A DNA stretch of 64,000 nucleotides from assembly GCF_003259835.1 (NCBI RefSeq), contig NZ_QLMI01000005.1:62001-126000 (forward strand). Reading direction: 5' to 3'. The position numbers were made by a program, and so were the translations under genes. How positions within the stretch are numbered: position 1 is the stretch's first letter; each line of letters starts with the position of its first letter. The stretch comes from Flavobacterium aquaticum. GTDB lineage: Bacteria; Bacteroidota; Bacteroidia; Flavobacteriales; Flavobacteriaceae. The notes beneath the pieces were generated by a model. That model saw only the letters and a list, made by a program, of their open reading frames with translations. It was not told the origin of the DNA and did not search any database. This document shows, one piece after another, positions 8,209 through 17,452 of this stretch.

Positions 8209-9561
8209 TTAAAATCCGAAACGAACTCCTAAATATAAATCGGCTTGTTTTCCACTATCAGCTAAAGCTGTAAAAACACTGTTTGATCCTATGAAAAATC
8301 CAGCTAATCTAAAACCAATTCCACTTGTAAATCCTGAAATTTCATTTGCTGCCAGTGGGGCATAAGCTTCAAACCATTTTGCTGTAAATCTTGGTATTAA
8401 AGTATATGAATTTTGAGTAGTTATAATGTCGCTTTCACTATCATCGCTAACTTTTTGATTGATGCTTCCTGTTACAAACCATTTTTTAGTTAAACGAACA
8501 TCAGCATAAGCATTAATGACGGTTGGTAATTTCACAGTATAATCTGCTGTGCTTGATGTTGATTGAAAATATGCCGCATTTGCAGGATCGTTCAAAATTG
8601 CTTCAATTTCAGATAAACTTTCTGCATTTTCAAATTGATTTAAATCTAAACTTTCAAAATCATCAACATTTAAGATGTAGTTTTTACTTAAATTATTATC
8701 CGATTTAAAAGTCATTGAACCTATATTTTTTATTGAAAGTCCGGCATTTAATCGGTAACTGTTTGCGTCATTTTCATCTTTCCAGCGATAGTTTACTGCA
8801 ATATCAGTTGCAAATCCGTTAATTCCTTGAGAGAAAAATTCGTTATAGTTTCCTTGGTCGTTATAATCATCCGCTAAAACACCAGCATAAGCGATATTAA
8901 TATTAGCAGAAGCATCAACAAGTGAAATATCTCCAAAATTATTTACAATAGTTCCATTTAGATTATCTGCAGAAAAGTTGGCATAAGCTCCTGGAAATAA
9001 TAAACGTAAATTAGCTCCAACATTCAATTTATGTTTAGGTAAATCGATTAAGTTTCTGGCAATTGTAAAACTAAGTTCTCCCCAAGTGGTGGCATTTAAT
9101 CTTTGATTGTCATTTGAAGAAATAGCGGTTTGAGAGAAAATATCACTTAAATTACCATTCTGAATAGCATCTCCTAATTTTGAATCTACATTAATAGCAT
9201 TTGCTTTTATGTTTGCTACAGAGGTAATTCCAAAACCCCATTTTTGATATTTAAAAGCAAAAGAAGGACCAAGAATTTGAGCATCTAATCTTAAGTTTAC
9301 TGCTTCATCTCCTTCAAAAATTTTATCTTCTAAGTTATCTCCACTAACTAAATCGCTAAAAGTTAGTTTGTTATTAGCCATTCCTAGCGAAAAATTAAAA
9401 AGATTCGCTTCATATTTAGTGTTCATATTAACTAATTCGGCTGGATTGTTATTTGCATTTAACAAACCACCTCTTTTAGATGTTGAAATTCCACTAAAAT
9501 GTTCTTGAGAGAAGGAGTAACAAGCTGAAATTAATGTTAGAGAAAGAATTAATTTTTTCAT
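8209..9561 (-). CDS. Outer-membrane beta-barrel protein (DUF5723-like)
   Basis: 450 residues with a signal peptide (MKKLILSLTLISACYSFSQ). The sequence is rich in alternating hydrophobic and polar strands and ends in VRFGF, a C-terminal aromatic as in outer-membrane barrels. An N-terminal GGLLNANNNPAELV segment recalls OmpP1/TraF/DUF5723-type proteins that begin with an NPA motif. Cargo or partner unknown. It starts 12 bases after the end of the pseudouridine synthase gene and precedes the metallopeptidase gene in the same direction. Family placement is by pattern only. Confidence 0.75.
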   Translation of the reverse strand: MKKLILSLTLISACYSFSQEHFSGISTSKRGGLLNANNNPAELVNMNTKYEANLFNFSLGMANNKLTFSDLVSGDNLEDKIFEGDEAVNLRLDAQILGPSFAFKYQKWGFGITSVANIKANAINVDSKLGDAIQNGNLSDIFSQTAISSNDNQRLNATTWGELSFTIARNLIDLPKHKLNVGANLRLLFPGAYANFSADNLNGTIVNNFGDISLVDASANINIAYAGVLADDYNDQGNYNEFFSQGINGFATDIAVNYRWKDENDANSYRLNAGLSIKNIGSMTFKSDNNLSKNYILNVDDFESLDLNQFENAESLSEIEAILNDPANAAYFQSTSSTADYTVKLPTVINAYADVRLTKKWFVTGSINQKVSDDSESDIITTQNSYTLIPRFTAKWFEAYAPLAANEISGFTSGIGFRLAGFFIGSNSVFTALADSGKQADLYLGVRFGF

Positions 9562-9573
9562 AGATTTTAGATA

Positions 9574-10269
9574 TTAGAGTGTATTCCAAATGCTATCTTT
9601 TGGTGTTGGTGCATTAAATATAATAATTTCTTTTGAAACAGGATGTGTTAGAACTAATTTTCTAGCATGTAGATGTATTCCTCCATCTGGATTACTTCTA
9701 TCAAAACCATATTTTAAATCGCCCTTAATTGGGCAACCTATTGCTTGTAATTGGGCTCTAATTTGATGGTGTCTTCCTGTATGCAAATCAATTTCTAAAA
9801 CAAAATAATTATCTAGTTTTTTTATAATTTGATAACTTAAGCTAGCTTTTTTACTTTCAGGAACTTCTTTTAAATGGGCTTTTGAAGTATTGCTTTTAGT
9901 ATTTCGTTTTAAGAAATGAATTAAAGTATCTTTTTCTTTTGGAGGACAATTTTTTACCACTGCCCAATACGTTTTTTGTGTTTCTCTATTTTTAAACGTT
10001 TCGTTTAAACGTGTTAAAGCCTTAGAAGTTTTTGCAAAAACAACAATTCCAGTAGTTGGTCTGTCTAAACGATGAACGACTCCTAAAAAAACATCGCCAG
10101 GTTTATTGTATTTTTCTTTGATGTATTCTTTTACCACATCCGAAAGTGGTTTATCTCCGGTTTTATCTCCTTGAACAATATCGCCTACACGCTTATTAAT
10201 GACAATGATATGGTTGTCTTCGTGAAGGATTTGAAGATTATCTTTTGTTGAAATTTCTTTAGTAGACAC
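9574..10269 (-). CDS. RluA-family RNA pseudouridine synthase
   Basis: A 231-residue enzyme that converts uridine to pseudouridine in rRNA or tRNA. The catalytic motif VVHRLDRPTTGIVVFAKT holds the nucleophile Asp69, and the HTGRHHQIRAQL and IHLHARKL segments follow. There is no N-terminal S4 domain, which fits RluA or RluC-short types rather than RluD. The target uridine cannot be assigned. Its start lies 2 bases after the panB stop, so the two are co-transcribed, an arrangement seen in other flavobacteria. Confidence 0.9.
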   Translation of the reverse strand: MSTKEISTKDNLQILHEDNHIIVINKRVGDIVQGDKTGDKPLSDVVKEYIKEKYNKPGDVFLGVVHRLDRPTTGIVVFAKTSKALTRLNETFKNRETQKTYWAVVKNCPPKEKDTLIHFLKRNTKSNTSKAHLKEVPESKKASLSYQIIKKLDNYFVLEIDLHTGRHHQIRAQLQAIGCPIKGDLKYGFDRSNPDGGIHLHARKLVLTHPVSKEIIIFNAPTPKDSIWNTL

Positions 10270-10271
10270 AA

Positions 10272-11090
10272 TTAATATTGTTCGTTAGCATTTGGAAAAT
10301 CTTGTGATTTCACATCCGTAACATATTGCCCAATGGCTTTTGTCATTTGATCGTACAAATCTAAATAACGACGTAAGAATCTTGGGCTGAATTCATTATT
10401 CATTCCTAACATGTCGTGAATTACCAAAACTTGTCCATCAACGCCACCACCTGCGCCAATTCCAATTACAGGAATAGAAATACTTTTAGCTACTTTCTCA
10501 GCCAAAGCTGCAGGAATTTTTTCTAAGACTAAGGCAAAACAACCTAGTTTTTCAAGCATTTTTGCATCTTCTAACAACTTTTCTGCTTCTGCGTCTTCTT
10601 TTGCTCTAACGGTGTATGTTCCAAATTTATAAATAGATTGAGGTGTCAAACCCAAATGTCCCATTACAGGAATTCCAGCATTTAATATTTTTTTTATCGA
10701 ATCTTTTATTTCGCTTCCACCTTCTAATTTTACAGCATGTCCGCCACTTTCTTTCATTATTCTGATAGAAGAACGCAACGCTTCTTTAGAATCTGATTGG
10801 TAACTTCCGAAAGGTAAATCAACCACGACTAAAGCTCTTTCACAAGCTCTAACCACACTTGATGCGTGATAAATCATTTGGTCTAGTGTTATTGGAAGAG
10901 TTGTTTCATGTCCTGCCATAACATTACTTGCCGAATCACCTACTAAAATAACATCAACTCCAGCTGAATCTACAATTTTTGCCATTGTAAAATCATATGA
11001 AGTTAGCATGGAGATTTTTTCTCCATTTTCTTTCATATCTATTAAGGTTCTTGTTGTAATTCTTTTATAATCTTTCTTAGCTACTGACAT
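10272..11090 (-). CDS. panB: 3-methyl-2-oxobutanoate hydroxymethyltransferase PanB
   Basis: PanB (272 aa) makes ketopantoate from 2-oxoisovalerate using 5,10-methylenetetrahydrofolate, the first step of pantothenate and CoA synthesis. Family motifs seen: [55 protein letters not shown] and [22 protein letters not shown]. The length is normal. It is the first gene of a packed minus-strand block; a TACCTTTG box (minus strand, 11111-11118) gives a leader of roughly 15 bases. The divergent nhaD begins 131 bases away. Confidence 0.96.
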   Translation of the reverse strand: MSVAKKDYKRITTRTLIDMKENGEKISMLTSYDFTMAKIVDSAGVDVILVGDSASNVMAGHETTLPITLDQMIYHASSVVRACERALVVVDLPFGSYQSDSKEALRSSIRIMKESGGHAVKLEGGSEIKDSIKKILNAGIPVMGHLGLTPQSIYKFGTYTVRAKEDAEAEKLLEDAKMLEKLGCFALVLEKIPAALAEKVAKSISIPVIGIGAGGGVDGQVLVIHDMLGMNNEFSPRFLRRYLDLYDQMTKAIGQYVTDVKSQDFPNANEQY

Positions 11091-11110
11091 GTTTTATCGT
11101 ATTTGAAACA

Positions 11111-11118
11111 CAAAGGTA
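11111..11118 (-). promoter_or_regulatory. Putative -7 box of the panB block
   Basis: TACCTTTG on the minus strand fits TAnnTTTG and lies 20 bases before the panB start. No clear TTG element is seen 19-21 bases upstream. Confidence 0.5.
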
Positions 11119-11220
11119 GTAAATGTTATTTTCTTTTTTAAAAAGGTGAAAAATATTTATCAAATATTAAATTAATGTTAAATTAATGTTTTAATTTAGT
11201 GCCGTTTTAAAAATAAAAAA

Positions 11221-12507
11221 ATGATCCCTATATTACTCTTCGTTGCAATTCTTGGCTATTTATCAGTTATTTTAGAGTCTCCTATTCGAATAAATAAAAC
11301 AATTACCGCATTACTTACTGGAACAATTTGTTGGGTTGTTATTGCTTTATATAGTAACGATGATCAACATTTGGTTACAGAAAGATTGATGGAATATTTT
11401 GGAGAAATTTCTGGCTTGTTGATATTTTTGATGGGAGCAATGACTATAGTAGAATTAATCGACATACACAAAGGTTTTACGGTAATTACAAGCAGAATTA
11501 GAACAACATCGGTATTGAGGTTATTATGGATTGTTGCTTTTATAACCTTTGTTCTTTCTGCTTTACTAGATAATTTGGCAACCGCTATCATTATGGTGAC
11601 ACTTTTGAGAAAGTTAATGCCAAAAGGAGAAATTAGAATGGTATTAACAGGAATTGTTGTTATCGCAGCTAATGCTGGAGGAGCTTTTAGTCCGATTGGT
11701 GATGTTACTACAACTTTATTATGGATTGGCGGACAAGTAAGTTCTTTTGGAATTGTGAAAGCCCTGATTTTGCCTTCTATCATGGTGTTGTTAGTTCCTG
11801 TTATAATCGCAAGTTTTAGTATGAAAGGATTTGCTGTTCTTCGTGCTCAAGTTTCGATGGCTCAGGTGCGTCAGGAAGAAAAAATGAGAGGAAGTATGAG
11901 TGTTTTCATTGCTGGTGTGGTAGGTTTAGTAATGGTTCCTGTAATTAAAACTTTAACTGGATTACCTCCATTTATTGGTGTTTTAATTTCATTATCAATG
12001 GTTTCTTTAGTTTCGATAATGTATCACAGAAAGAAAACACAAGAAGAAAAAGACAAATTCTCAGTAGCTTATGCCTTAACCAAAGTAGATATTAGTTCAA
12101 TTCTTTATTTCATGGGAATCTTATTAATGGTATTTGCTTTGCAAGAAGTAGGTGTTTTGAGAGAAATGGCAGATTTCTTAATTAAAACTTTACCAAATAC
12201 AGATTCTATGATTGTTGCAATAGGAGTTTTATCTTCAATTGTAGATAACGGAAGTTTAGTTGCTGCAACGCAAGGAATGTTCTCATTAGCAGATTATCCA
12301 ATGGATCACACTTTATGGGAATTTATCGCTTTATGCGCAGGAACAGGAGGAAGTATGTTAGTAATTGGTTCTGCTGCAGGAATAGCCGTAATGGAGAAAG
12401 AAAAAATCACATTTATGTGGTATTTAAAAAAGATAACACCTTTAGCTATTGCGGGTTATGTTGCTGGAATTGTAACATATTTAGTTCAAGTGCTACTAAT
12501 GCATTAA
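11221..12507 (+). CDS. nhaD: Na+/H+ antiporter NhaD
   Basis: A 428-residue polytopic inner-membrane protein of the NhaD ion-transporter family with about 11-12 helices. Recognisable stretches include ESPIRINKTITALLTG, LDNLATAIIM, IVVIAANAGGAFSPIGDVTT, and SIVDNGSLVAA near the end. It exchanges Na+ or Li+ for protons and supports salt and pH tolerance. The ATG follows an A-rich stretch; no convincing -7 box is seen. The NTF2-like gene starts 11 bases after its stop, so the two are probably co-transcribed. Confidence 0.93.
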   Translation: MIPILLFVAILGYLSVILESPIRINKTITALLTGTICWVVIALYSNDDQHLVTERLMEYFGEISGLLIFLMGAMTIVELIDIHKGFTVITSRIRTTSVLRLLWIVAFITFVLSALLDNLATAIIMVTLLRKLMPKGEIRMVLTGIVVIAANAGGAFSPIGDVTTTLLWIGGQVSSFGIVKALILPSIMVLLVPVIIASFSMKGFAVLRAQVSMAQVRQEEKMRGSMSVFIAGVVGLVMVPVIKTLTGLPPFIGVLISLSMVSLVSIMYHRKKTQEEKDKFSVAYALTKVDISSILYFMGILLMVFALQEVGVLREMADFLIKTLPNTDSMIVAIGVLSSIVDNGSLVAATQGMFSLADYPMDHTLWEFIALCAGTGGSMLVIGSAAGIAVMEKEKITFMWYLKKITPLAIAGYVAGIVTYLVQVLLMH

Positions 12508-12518
12508 AATGAATTAAT

Positions 12519-12959
12519 ATGAAACCTCTATTCTTGTTGATACTTTTTAGTTTATCAAGTTCTATTTTTGCTCAAGATTCCAATCCAAAAAAAGTGGTAG
12601 ATGATTTTTTTACAGCTTTCCATGCAAAAGATACTGTTGCATTAAGAGAATTATGCCATCCTGAAATTGTAGTGCGAACAGTTGCTAATACAAAAGAAGG
12701 TTATAAATTAAAAGACGAAAAGTTTGATGAGTTTTTAAATTCAATTGCAACAATTCCTGCGAATTTAAAGGTTTTTGAAAAACTTATCGATTATAAAGTA
12801 GAAATTGATGGCAACTTAGCACACGTTTGGACTCCGTATGAATTTTACGTAAATGATAAGTTAAGCCATATTGGTGCCAACGCTTTTACTTTGTATAACG
12901 ACAATGGAAAATGGCAAATTATTCATTTAATTGATACCAGAAGAAAGAAATCTTTATAA
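12519..12959 (+). CDS. Secreted NTF2-like (SnoaL-like) protein
   Basis: 146 residues with a signal peptide (MKPLFLLILFSLSSSIFAQ). The mature part (VVDDFFTAFHAKDTVALREL, then HVWTPYEFYVNDKLSHIG, then NDNGKWQIIHLIDTRRK) has the helix-strand pattern of the NTF2-like cone fold, which covers small hydrolases, isomerases and binding proteins. No catalytic role can be given. It likely sits in the periplasm. It follows nhaD closely in the same direction. Confidence 0.8.
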   Translation: MKPLFLLILFSLSSSIFAQDSNPKKVVDDFFTAFHAKDTVALRELCHPEIVVRTVANTKEGYKLKDEKFDEFLNSIATIPANLKVFEKLIDYKVEIDGNLAHVWTPYEFYVNDKLSHIGANAFTLYNDNGKWQIIHLIDTRRKKSL

Positions 12960-13011
12960 AATCTTTATACTTATTAGCACTTCTTTTATACGCTATTTAT
13001 AAAACCCAACT

Positions 13012-13019
13012 TATCTTTG
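13012..13019 (+). promoter_or_regulatory. Putative -7 box of the potassium cluster
   Basis: TATCTTTG matches TAnnTTTG and lies about 31 bases before the GTG start of the sensor kinase. No matching TTG element is seen, so activation may be needed. Confidence 0.5.
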
Positions 13020-13049
13020 CCAAGTAATTCAATGGTAAAGTTTTAAAGC

Positions 13050-14120
13050 GTGTTTAGTAGAACATCAAATCTTAATAATCAATATATTTTCAGCATAATA
13101 TTAGTGGTGCTGATTTCGCTTGCATGCTTTGCATTTAAAGAAATTATTGGTTATAAAGTAATAGCATTTATCCTTTTGGTTACCGTTTCTTTTGTAGCCA
13201 TGTTTTACAGAATTGTTCCTACATTATTAGCTGCTGTTTTGAGTGCTTTAATTTGGAATTTCTTTTTCATCAAGCCTTATTATACGTTTCATATCGGAAA
13301 TACTGAAGACAAATTTATGTTCTTTATGTATTTTGTAATTGCTTTAATTAATGCTGTTTTGACGTTCAAAATCAGACAAATTGAACGAATTGCGAATGAA
13401 AAAGAGTCAAAATTACAATCCATAAAACTCTACAACACCCTTTTAGATAGTTTATCTCACGAATTAAAAACGCCTATTGCAGCCATTATTGGTTCAACCG
13501 ATGCGCTTCAAAGCAACGCAATTATGTCCGATAATCAGAAAGAAAAATTATTGGAAGAAATTTCAATTGCTTCGTTGCGACTGAATAATCAAGTTGAAAA
13601 TTTATTGAATATGTCGCGATTAGAATCGGGTGTTATTGTTGCAAAAATGGATTGGGTTGATGTAAATGAAATTGTTTATGAAGTAATTAGAGCGCTGAAA
13701 ATTAAATCATACACACAAAAAATAGTAGTTACTGCTCCCGAAAATCTACCGCTTTTTAAATTGGATTACGGTTTAACAGAACATGTTATTTACAATTTAT
13801 TGAACAATGCCATAATTTATACGCCTGAAAAAAGCACTATAACAATCAATTTATCATATACCGAAGCTACTTTGCAAATTAAAATTTTAGATGAAGGAAA
13901 AGGTTTTCCAGAAGATGAAATTGCCTTTGTTTTTGATAAATTTTACCGACTTAAAAATTCGCGACCAGGTGGTTCTGGTTTAGGATTGTCTATTGTTAAA
14001 GGTTTCGTTGAAGCGCAAAACGGAACTGTAACTTTAGAAAATAGAGTAGAAGATGGAGCCAAATTCGTAATCAAAATTAAAACTGAAGTTTCAAAATTTA
14101 ATCCGACAGAAAATGAATAA
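13050..14120 (+). CDS. KdpD-like sensor histidine kinase (short form)
   Basis: 356 residues: four membrane helices (about 12-110) of the DUF4118/KdpD transmembrane type with the motif WNFFFIKPYYTFHI, then HisKA with LDSLSHELKTPIAA (His137) and an HATPase domain with LLNNAIIYTP, DEGKGFP and GGSGLGLSIV. It lacks the N-terminal KdpD sensor and universal-stress domains of classical 900-residue KdpD, a form common in Bacteroidota. It probably senses potassium or turgor and phosphorylates the next gene product. The start is GTG at 13050, with no better ATG. The 3' end overlaps the response regulator by 8 bases. Confidence 0.88.
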   Translation: MFSRTSNLNNQYIFSIILVVLISLACFAFKEIIGYKVIAFILLVTVSFVAMFYRIVPTLLAAVLSALIWNFFFIKPYYTFHIGNTEDKFMFFMYFVIALINAVLTFKIRQIERIANEKESKLQSIKLYNTLLDSLSHELKTPIAAIIGSTDALQSNAIMSDNQKEKLLEEISIASLRLNNQVENLLNMSRLESGVIVAKMDWVDVNEIVYEVIRALKIKSYTQKIVVTAPENLPLFKLDYGLTEHVIYNLLNNAIIYTPEKSTITINLSYTEATLQIKILDEGKGFPEDEIAFVFDKFYRLKNSRPGGSGLGLSIVKGFVEAQNGTVTLENRVEDGAKFVIKIKTEVSKFNPTENE

Positions 14121-14796
14121 GCGCCAAATTTTAGTCATAGATGATGAATCGCAAATCAGAAAACTTTTAGAAATTACTTTAAGTACGAATGATTTTGAGG
14201 TAAAATTAGCCGAAAATGGCTTAGAAGGGATTCGTTTTGCAGCCACTTATCAACCGGATTTGATTATGCTTGACTTGGGTTTACCCGATGTTGACGGTCA
14301 AAAAGTATTGCAACAATTGCGAGAATGGTATTTGAATCCCATCATGATTTTATCGGTTAAAAGCGAAGAATCAGAAATTGTAAAAGCGTTGGATAATGGA
14401 GCGAATGATTATTTGATAAAGCCTTTTAGAACACAGGAATTATTAGCAAGAGTGCGTTCTCACATGAGAAATCACATTAAAGAAGCTTCAGAGCCAATAA
14501 TTAGTTCTACTAATTTTTCAATTGATTTGGTAGCTCGAATTGTAAAAGTGAATAATGAAGAAGTTAAACTAACACAAACCGAGTTTAATTTGTTAGCCAT
14601 TTTGGCAAAAAACGAAGGAAAAGTATTAACTCATCAATACTTATTAAAGGAAATTTGGGGAAAAAGTTATAGCGACCAAACCCAATATCTACGGGTGTTT
14701 GTAGCACAATTAAGAAAAAAAATTGAGAAAGATGCCAATCATCCCGAAATGATTCTCACCGAAAGCGGAATTGGTTATCGATTTATTCTGACATAA
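14113..14796 (+). CDS. KdpE-like response regulator (OmpR family)
   Basis: 227 residues: receiver domain with the phosphoacceptor Asp54 in MLDLGLPDVDG, acidic pocket residues at the start (ILVIDDE) and Lys in YLIKPF, then a winged-helix DNA-binding domain (about 130-227) with LTQTEFNLLAIL and YLRVFVAQLRKKIE. It overlaps the kinase gene by 8 bases, typical of cognate pairs. Its likely targets are potassium-transport genes; the neighbouring ktrB is the obvious candidate because no kdpFABC genes are in this window. Confidence 0.9.
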   Translation: MNKRQILVIDDESQIRKLLEITLSTNDFEVKLAENGLEGIRFAATYQPDLIMLDLGLPDVDGQKVLQQLREWYLNPIMILSVKSEESEIVKALDNGANDYLIKPFRTQELLARVRSHMRNHIKEASEPIISSTNFSIDLVARIVKVNNEEVKLTQTEFNLLAILAKNEGKVLTHQYLLKEIWGKSYSDQTQYLRVFVAQLRKKIEKDANHPEMILTESGIGYRFILT

Positions 14797-14809
14797 AAAA
14801 TCATTACAT

Positions 14810-15070
14810 ATGGAAAATTCAGATAGCAACACAGCTAATGTGCCAAGCAACAGCGATAGTTTGTCTTTAAATAACGCAATTTGTCCACCACAATCTAACT
14901 CAAATTCAGATTATTGGCTTCGAGAATTTATCAAAATTAATCAATGCCCTCAACGAGATGACGCCTTAGAAAATCAGCTCAACGATTTGGGTTTAGTAGC
15001 TGAAAAACTCGGATTAGTGCATGCTTCGCACTTTATTAAAAACTATTATAAATTTAAAATTGAAAAATAA
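14810..15070 (+). CDS. Small hypothetical protein, 86 aa
   Basis: Not recognised. The first 35 residues are low-complexity and rich in Ser, Asn and Pro. The rest forms two likely amphipathic helices (EFIKINQCPQRDDALENQL and AEKLGLVHASHFIKNYYK). No signal peptide or membrane helix. It sits 13 bases after the response regulator and 2 bases before ktrB, inside the operon, so a link to potassium control is possible but unproven. Confidence 0.65.
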   Translation: MENSDSNTANVPSNSDSLSLNNAICPPQSNSNSDYWLREFIKINQCPQRDDALENQLNDLGLVAEKLGLVHASHFIKNYYKFKIEK

Positions 15071-15072
15071 TA

Positions 15073-16425
15073 ATGCCTAAAACTTTATTTCAAACCGTAA
15101 GACGCGAATACTTAAAATTTCATTTGCGATTAAATCCACAACAGAGTTTGTTTTTTGGATTTTTCATGTACATGGTCTTGGGTTGGATTTTTCTATCCTT
15201 ACCCTTTTCTCAGAAAATCCCAACAGATTTTATTGACACTCTTTTTACATCCACATCAGCGCTTTCCACCACAGGATTGGCAACGGTAAGCACGTTTGAT
15301 AATTATACTTTTTTTGGACAATTCATAATTCTAACATTGATTCAAATTGGCGGAATTGGTTATATGACGTTAACGACTTATATTTTACTTTCTACCACAA
15401 AACAGATTACACATTGGCATAAAAAAATCTTACATAATGAGTTTACTATGCCAAAAGAATTCAAAATTCAGGATTTCTTAAAATCGGTTATTGTATTCAC
15501 GTTTACCATCGAAATTATTGGAGCTATTTTGTTTTATTTCGCTTTTAGACCTATTCATTCCGATACTTTTTTTACAATTTGGACTAGTATTTTCCATAGT
15601 GTTTCTTCTTTTTGTACCGCTGGATTTAGTTTATACAATACTAGTTTTGAAGCTTATGCAACCAATACTTTTTTAAATGGAATTGTACTCTTTTTAACTA
15701 TTTCAGGAGGATTAGGGTTTATTGTGGTAACAGATATTTGGTATTATTTTTCAAAAAAATCTAATTCCATTTCGTTTACTACAAAAATGATTACTTTATC
15801 GTTCTTTGGTGTTTTGTTTATTGCAACAGCAATTACTTTTTTTGGAGAAAGTACCATACAACATTATTCAGTTTTTGAACGATTAGAAATTGCAGCTTTT
15901 CAAACGGTTAATGCTATTTCAACTGCAGGATATAATTCAATTCCGTTAAGTAATTTGACTTTAGGAGTTTTGCTAACTATTATTTTTTTAATGTACGTTG
16001 GTGCAGCACCATCAAGTACTGGTGGTGGTATGAAAATAACAACTTTAACGGCTGTAATTGCTATTGTAAAGAGCAAAGTAAGAAATCAAGCAAAAGTGAC
16101 TTATTTAGGTAAAAAAATTCCAGCAGACCGACTAGAAATGGCAGTTTCGACCTTTATTTTTTATACAGCAATTTTATTTTTTAGTGTATTTTTGTTGAGC
16201 TTTACTGAAAATCAATCGTTAGAAAAGTTACTATTTGAAGCTACTTCAGCTATTGGAACAGTTGGTTTAAGTATGGGAATTACCGGAAGTTTATCGGTTT
16301 GGGGAAAAATAATTTTAATTAGCATAATGTTTATTGGAAGGGTAGGAGTTATTACTTTTGGATTAGCCATTTTAGCTAAAAAACAACATAAAAAAATTGA
16401 CAATGAAACAGATTTGGCTGTATAG
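15073..16425 (+). CDS. ktrB: KtrB/TrkH-family potassium uptake channel subunit
   Basis: 450 residues with four repeated membrane-pore-membrane units. The four selectivity-filter segments can be seen: TSALSTTGLATV, SSFCTAGFSLYN, NAISTAGYNSI and SAIGTVGLSMG, each with the conserved filter Gly. The size and lack of extra N-terminal helices favour KtrB over the longer TrkH. It moves K+ across the inner membrane, normally gated by a cytoplasmic KtrA/TrkA RCK subunit, which is not found in this window. It lies in an operon with a KdpD/KdpE-like pair. Its 3' end overlaps the porin gene by 23 bases. Confidence 0.9.
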   Translation: MPKTLFQTVRREYLKFHLRLNPQQSLFFGFFMYMVLGWIFLSLPFSQKIPTDFIDTLFTSTSALSTTGLATVSTFDNYTFFGQFIILTLIQIGGIGYMTLTTYILLSTTKQITHWHKKILHNEFTMPKEFKIQDFLKSVIVFTFTIEIIGAILFYFAFRPIHSDTFFTIWTSIFHSVSSFCTAGFSLYNTSFEAYATNTFLNGIVLFLTISGGLGFIVVTDIWYYFSKKSNSISFTTKMITLSFFGVLFIATAITFFGESTIQHYSVFERLEIAAFQTVNAISTAGYNSIPLSNLTLGVLLTIIFLMYVGAAPSSTGGGMKITTLTAVIAIVKSKVRNQAKVTYLGKKIPADRLEMAVSTFIFYTAILFFSVFLLSFTENQSLEKLLFEATSAIGTVGLSMGITGSLSVWGKIILISIMFIGRVGVITFGLAILAKKQHKKIDNETDLAV

Positions 16426-17452
16426 TGTAGTGCTTTTATCCTTTTTAGGAAACGCTCAAGAAAAAGATTCCTTAAAAATTAAAGTTTCTGGTTTTTTAGA
16501 AACGTATTATGCATACGATTTTAGTAATCCAACTACAGATGCTAAACTGCCATTTATGTATAATTACAATAGACATAATGAGTTTAATGTGAACAATGGT
16601 TTGATTCGTACACAATTACAATACGGAAATGCCTATGCTTCAATTGCGGTTCATGCAGGAACGTATGTAGATGATAATTACGCTTCGGAAGATATAAAAT
16701 TAGTAAGCGAAGCTTATGTGGGAATGTATTTGAATGACAACAAAAAATCATCCATTGAAGTTGGAATCATGCCAAGTTACATCGGCTTTGAATCGGCAAC
16801 AACGGCTACCAATTTGACTTTAACACGTTCTATTTTAGCTGAAAATTCGCCTTATTTTATGACAGGAATCAAATACAATTATAAGCCAAATGACAAATGG
16901 AGTTTTTCGGGATTGGTAACTAATGGTTGGCAACGCATCAACAAACCACAAAAAGACGTTGCTCCAGCTTTAGGGACTCAAATTATTTACAAACCTTCAG
17001 AAAAAACCACTTTTAATTGGAGTACTTTTATCGGAAAAGAGTTTTATGGAACTGAATTGGCAATGCGTTATTTCAACAATTTATATTGGGATAATACATG
17101 GAATTCAAAATGGCGCACAATTTTAGGATTTGATTTTGGCATTCAAGACAGTTCGTCTTTAAATGACAAACATTTGTATTGGATGAGTCCCGTTTTGATT
17201 ACTCAATATTCGATTAATTCAAAATGGCAAACTGCGGTTAGATTTGAATATTATCAAGATGAAGATAATGTGATAATTGCCACTTCAGATACTTTTAAAA
17301 CCTCAGGAGCTTCCATAAATTTAGATTATTTACCAAATTCAAAAGTAAAATTAAGAACCGAAGCTCGTTATTTCGATTCAAAAGAAGCTATTTTCTTCGA
17401 TAATAAATCCAATAACTTTTTTGTTACAACGAGTTTAAGTTTTGAGTTTTAA
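16403..17452 (+). CDS. Outer-membrane beta-barrel porin (OmpL/bbp2-like)
   Basis: 349 residues. A signal peptide (MKQIWLYSVVLLSFLGNAQ) leads to a mature protein that starts KVSGFLETYYAYDF and includes the stretch PFMYNYNRHNEFNVN, typical of the bbp2 (PF07642) porin group often found with kdp genes in Bacteroidota. It ends with FVTTSLSFEF, a C-terminal Phe as in outer-membrane barrels. It likely admits K+ or small solutes to the periplasm for KtrB. The ATG at 16403 is preferred to a TTG six bases upstream because it begins the signal peptide. Its end overlaps the convergent DUF2809 gene by 29 bases. Confidence 0.82.
   Translation: MKQIWLYSVVLLSFLGNAQEKDSLKIKVSGFLETYYAYDFSNPTTDAKLPFMYNYNRHNEFNVNNGLIRTQLQYGNAYASIAVHAGTYVDDNYASEDIKLVSEAYVGMYLNDNKKSSIEVGIMPSYIGFESATTATNLTLTRSILAENSPYFMTGIKYNYKPNDKWSFSGLVTNGWQRINKPQKDVAPALGTQIIYKPSEKTTFNWSTFIGKEFYGTELAMRYFNNLYWDNTWNSKWRTILGFDFGIQDSSSLNDKHLYWMSPVLITQYSINSKWQTAVRFEYYQDEDNVIIATSDTFKTSGASINLDYLPNSKVKLRTEARYFDSKEAIFFDNKSNNFFVTTSLSFEF

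Noticed and set aside
13050..14796. A full Kdp potassium ATPase locus
   Set aside because: No kdpA, kdpB or kdpC is in the window; the transporter downstream is KtrB-type.
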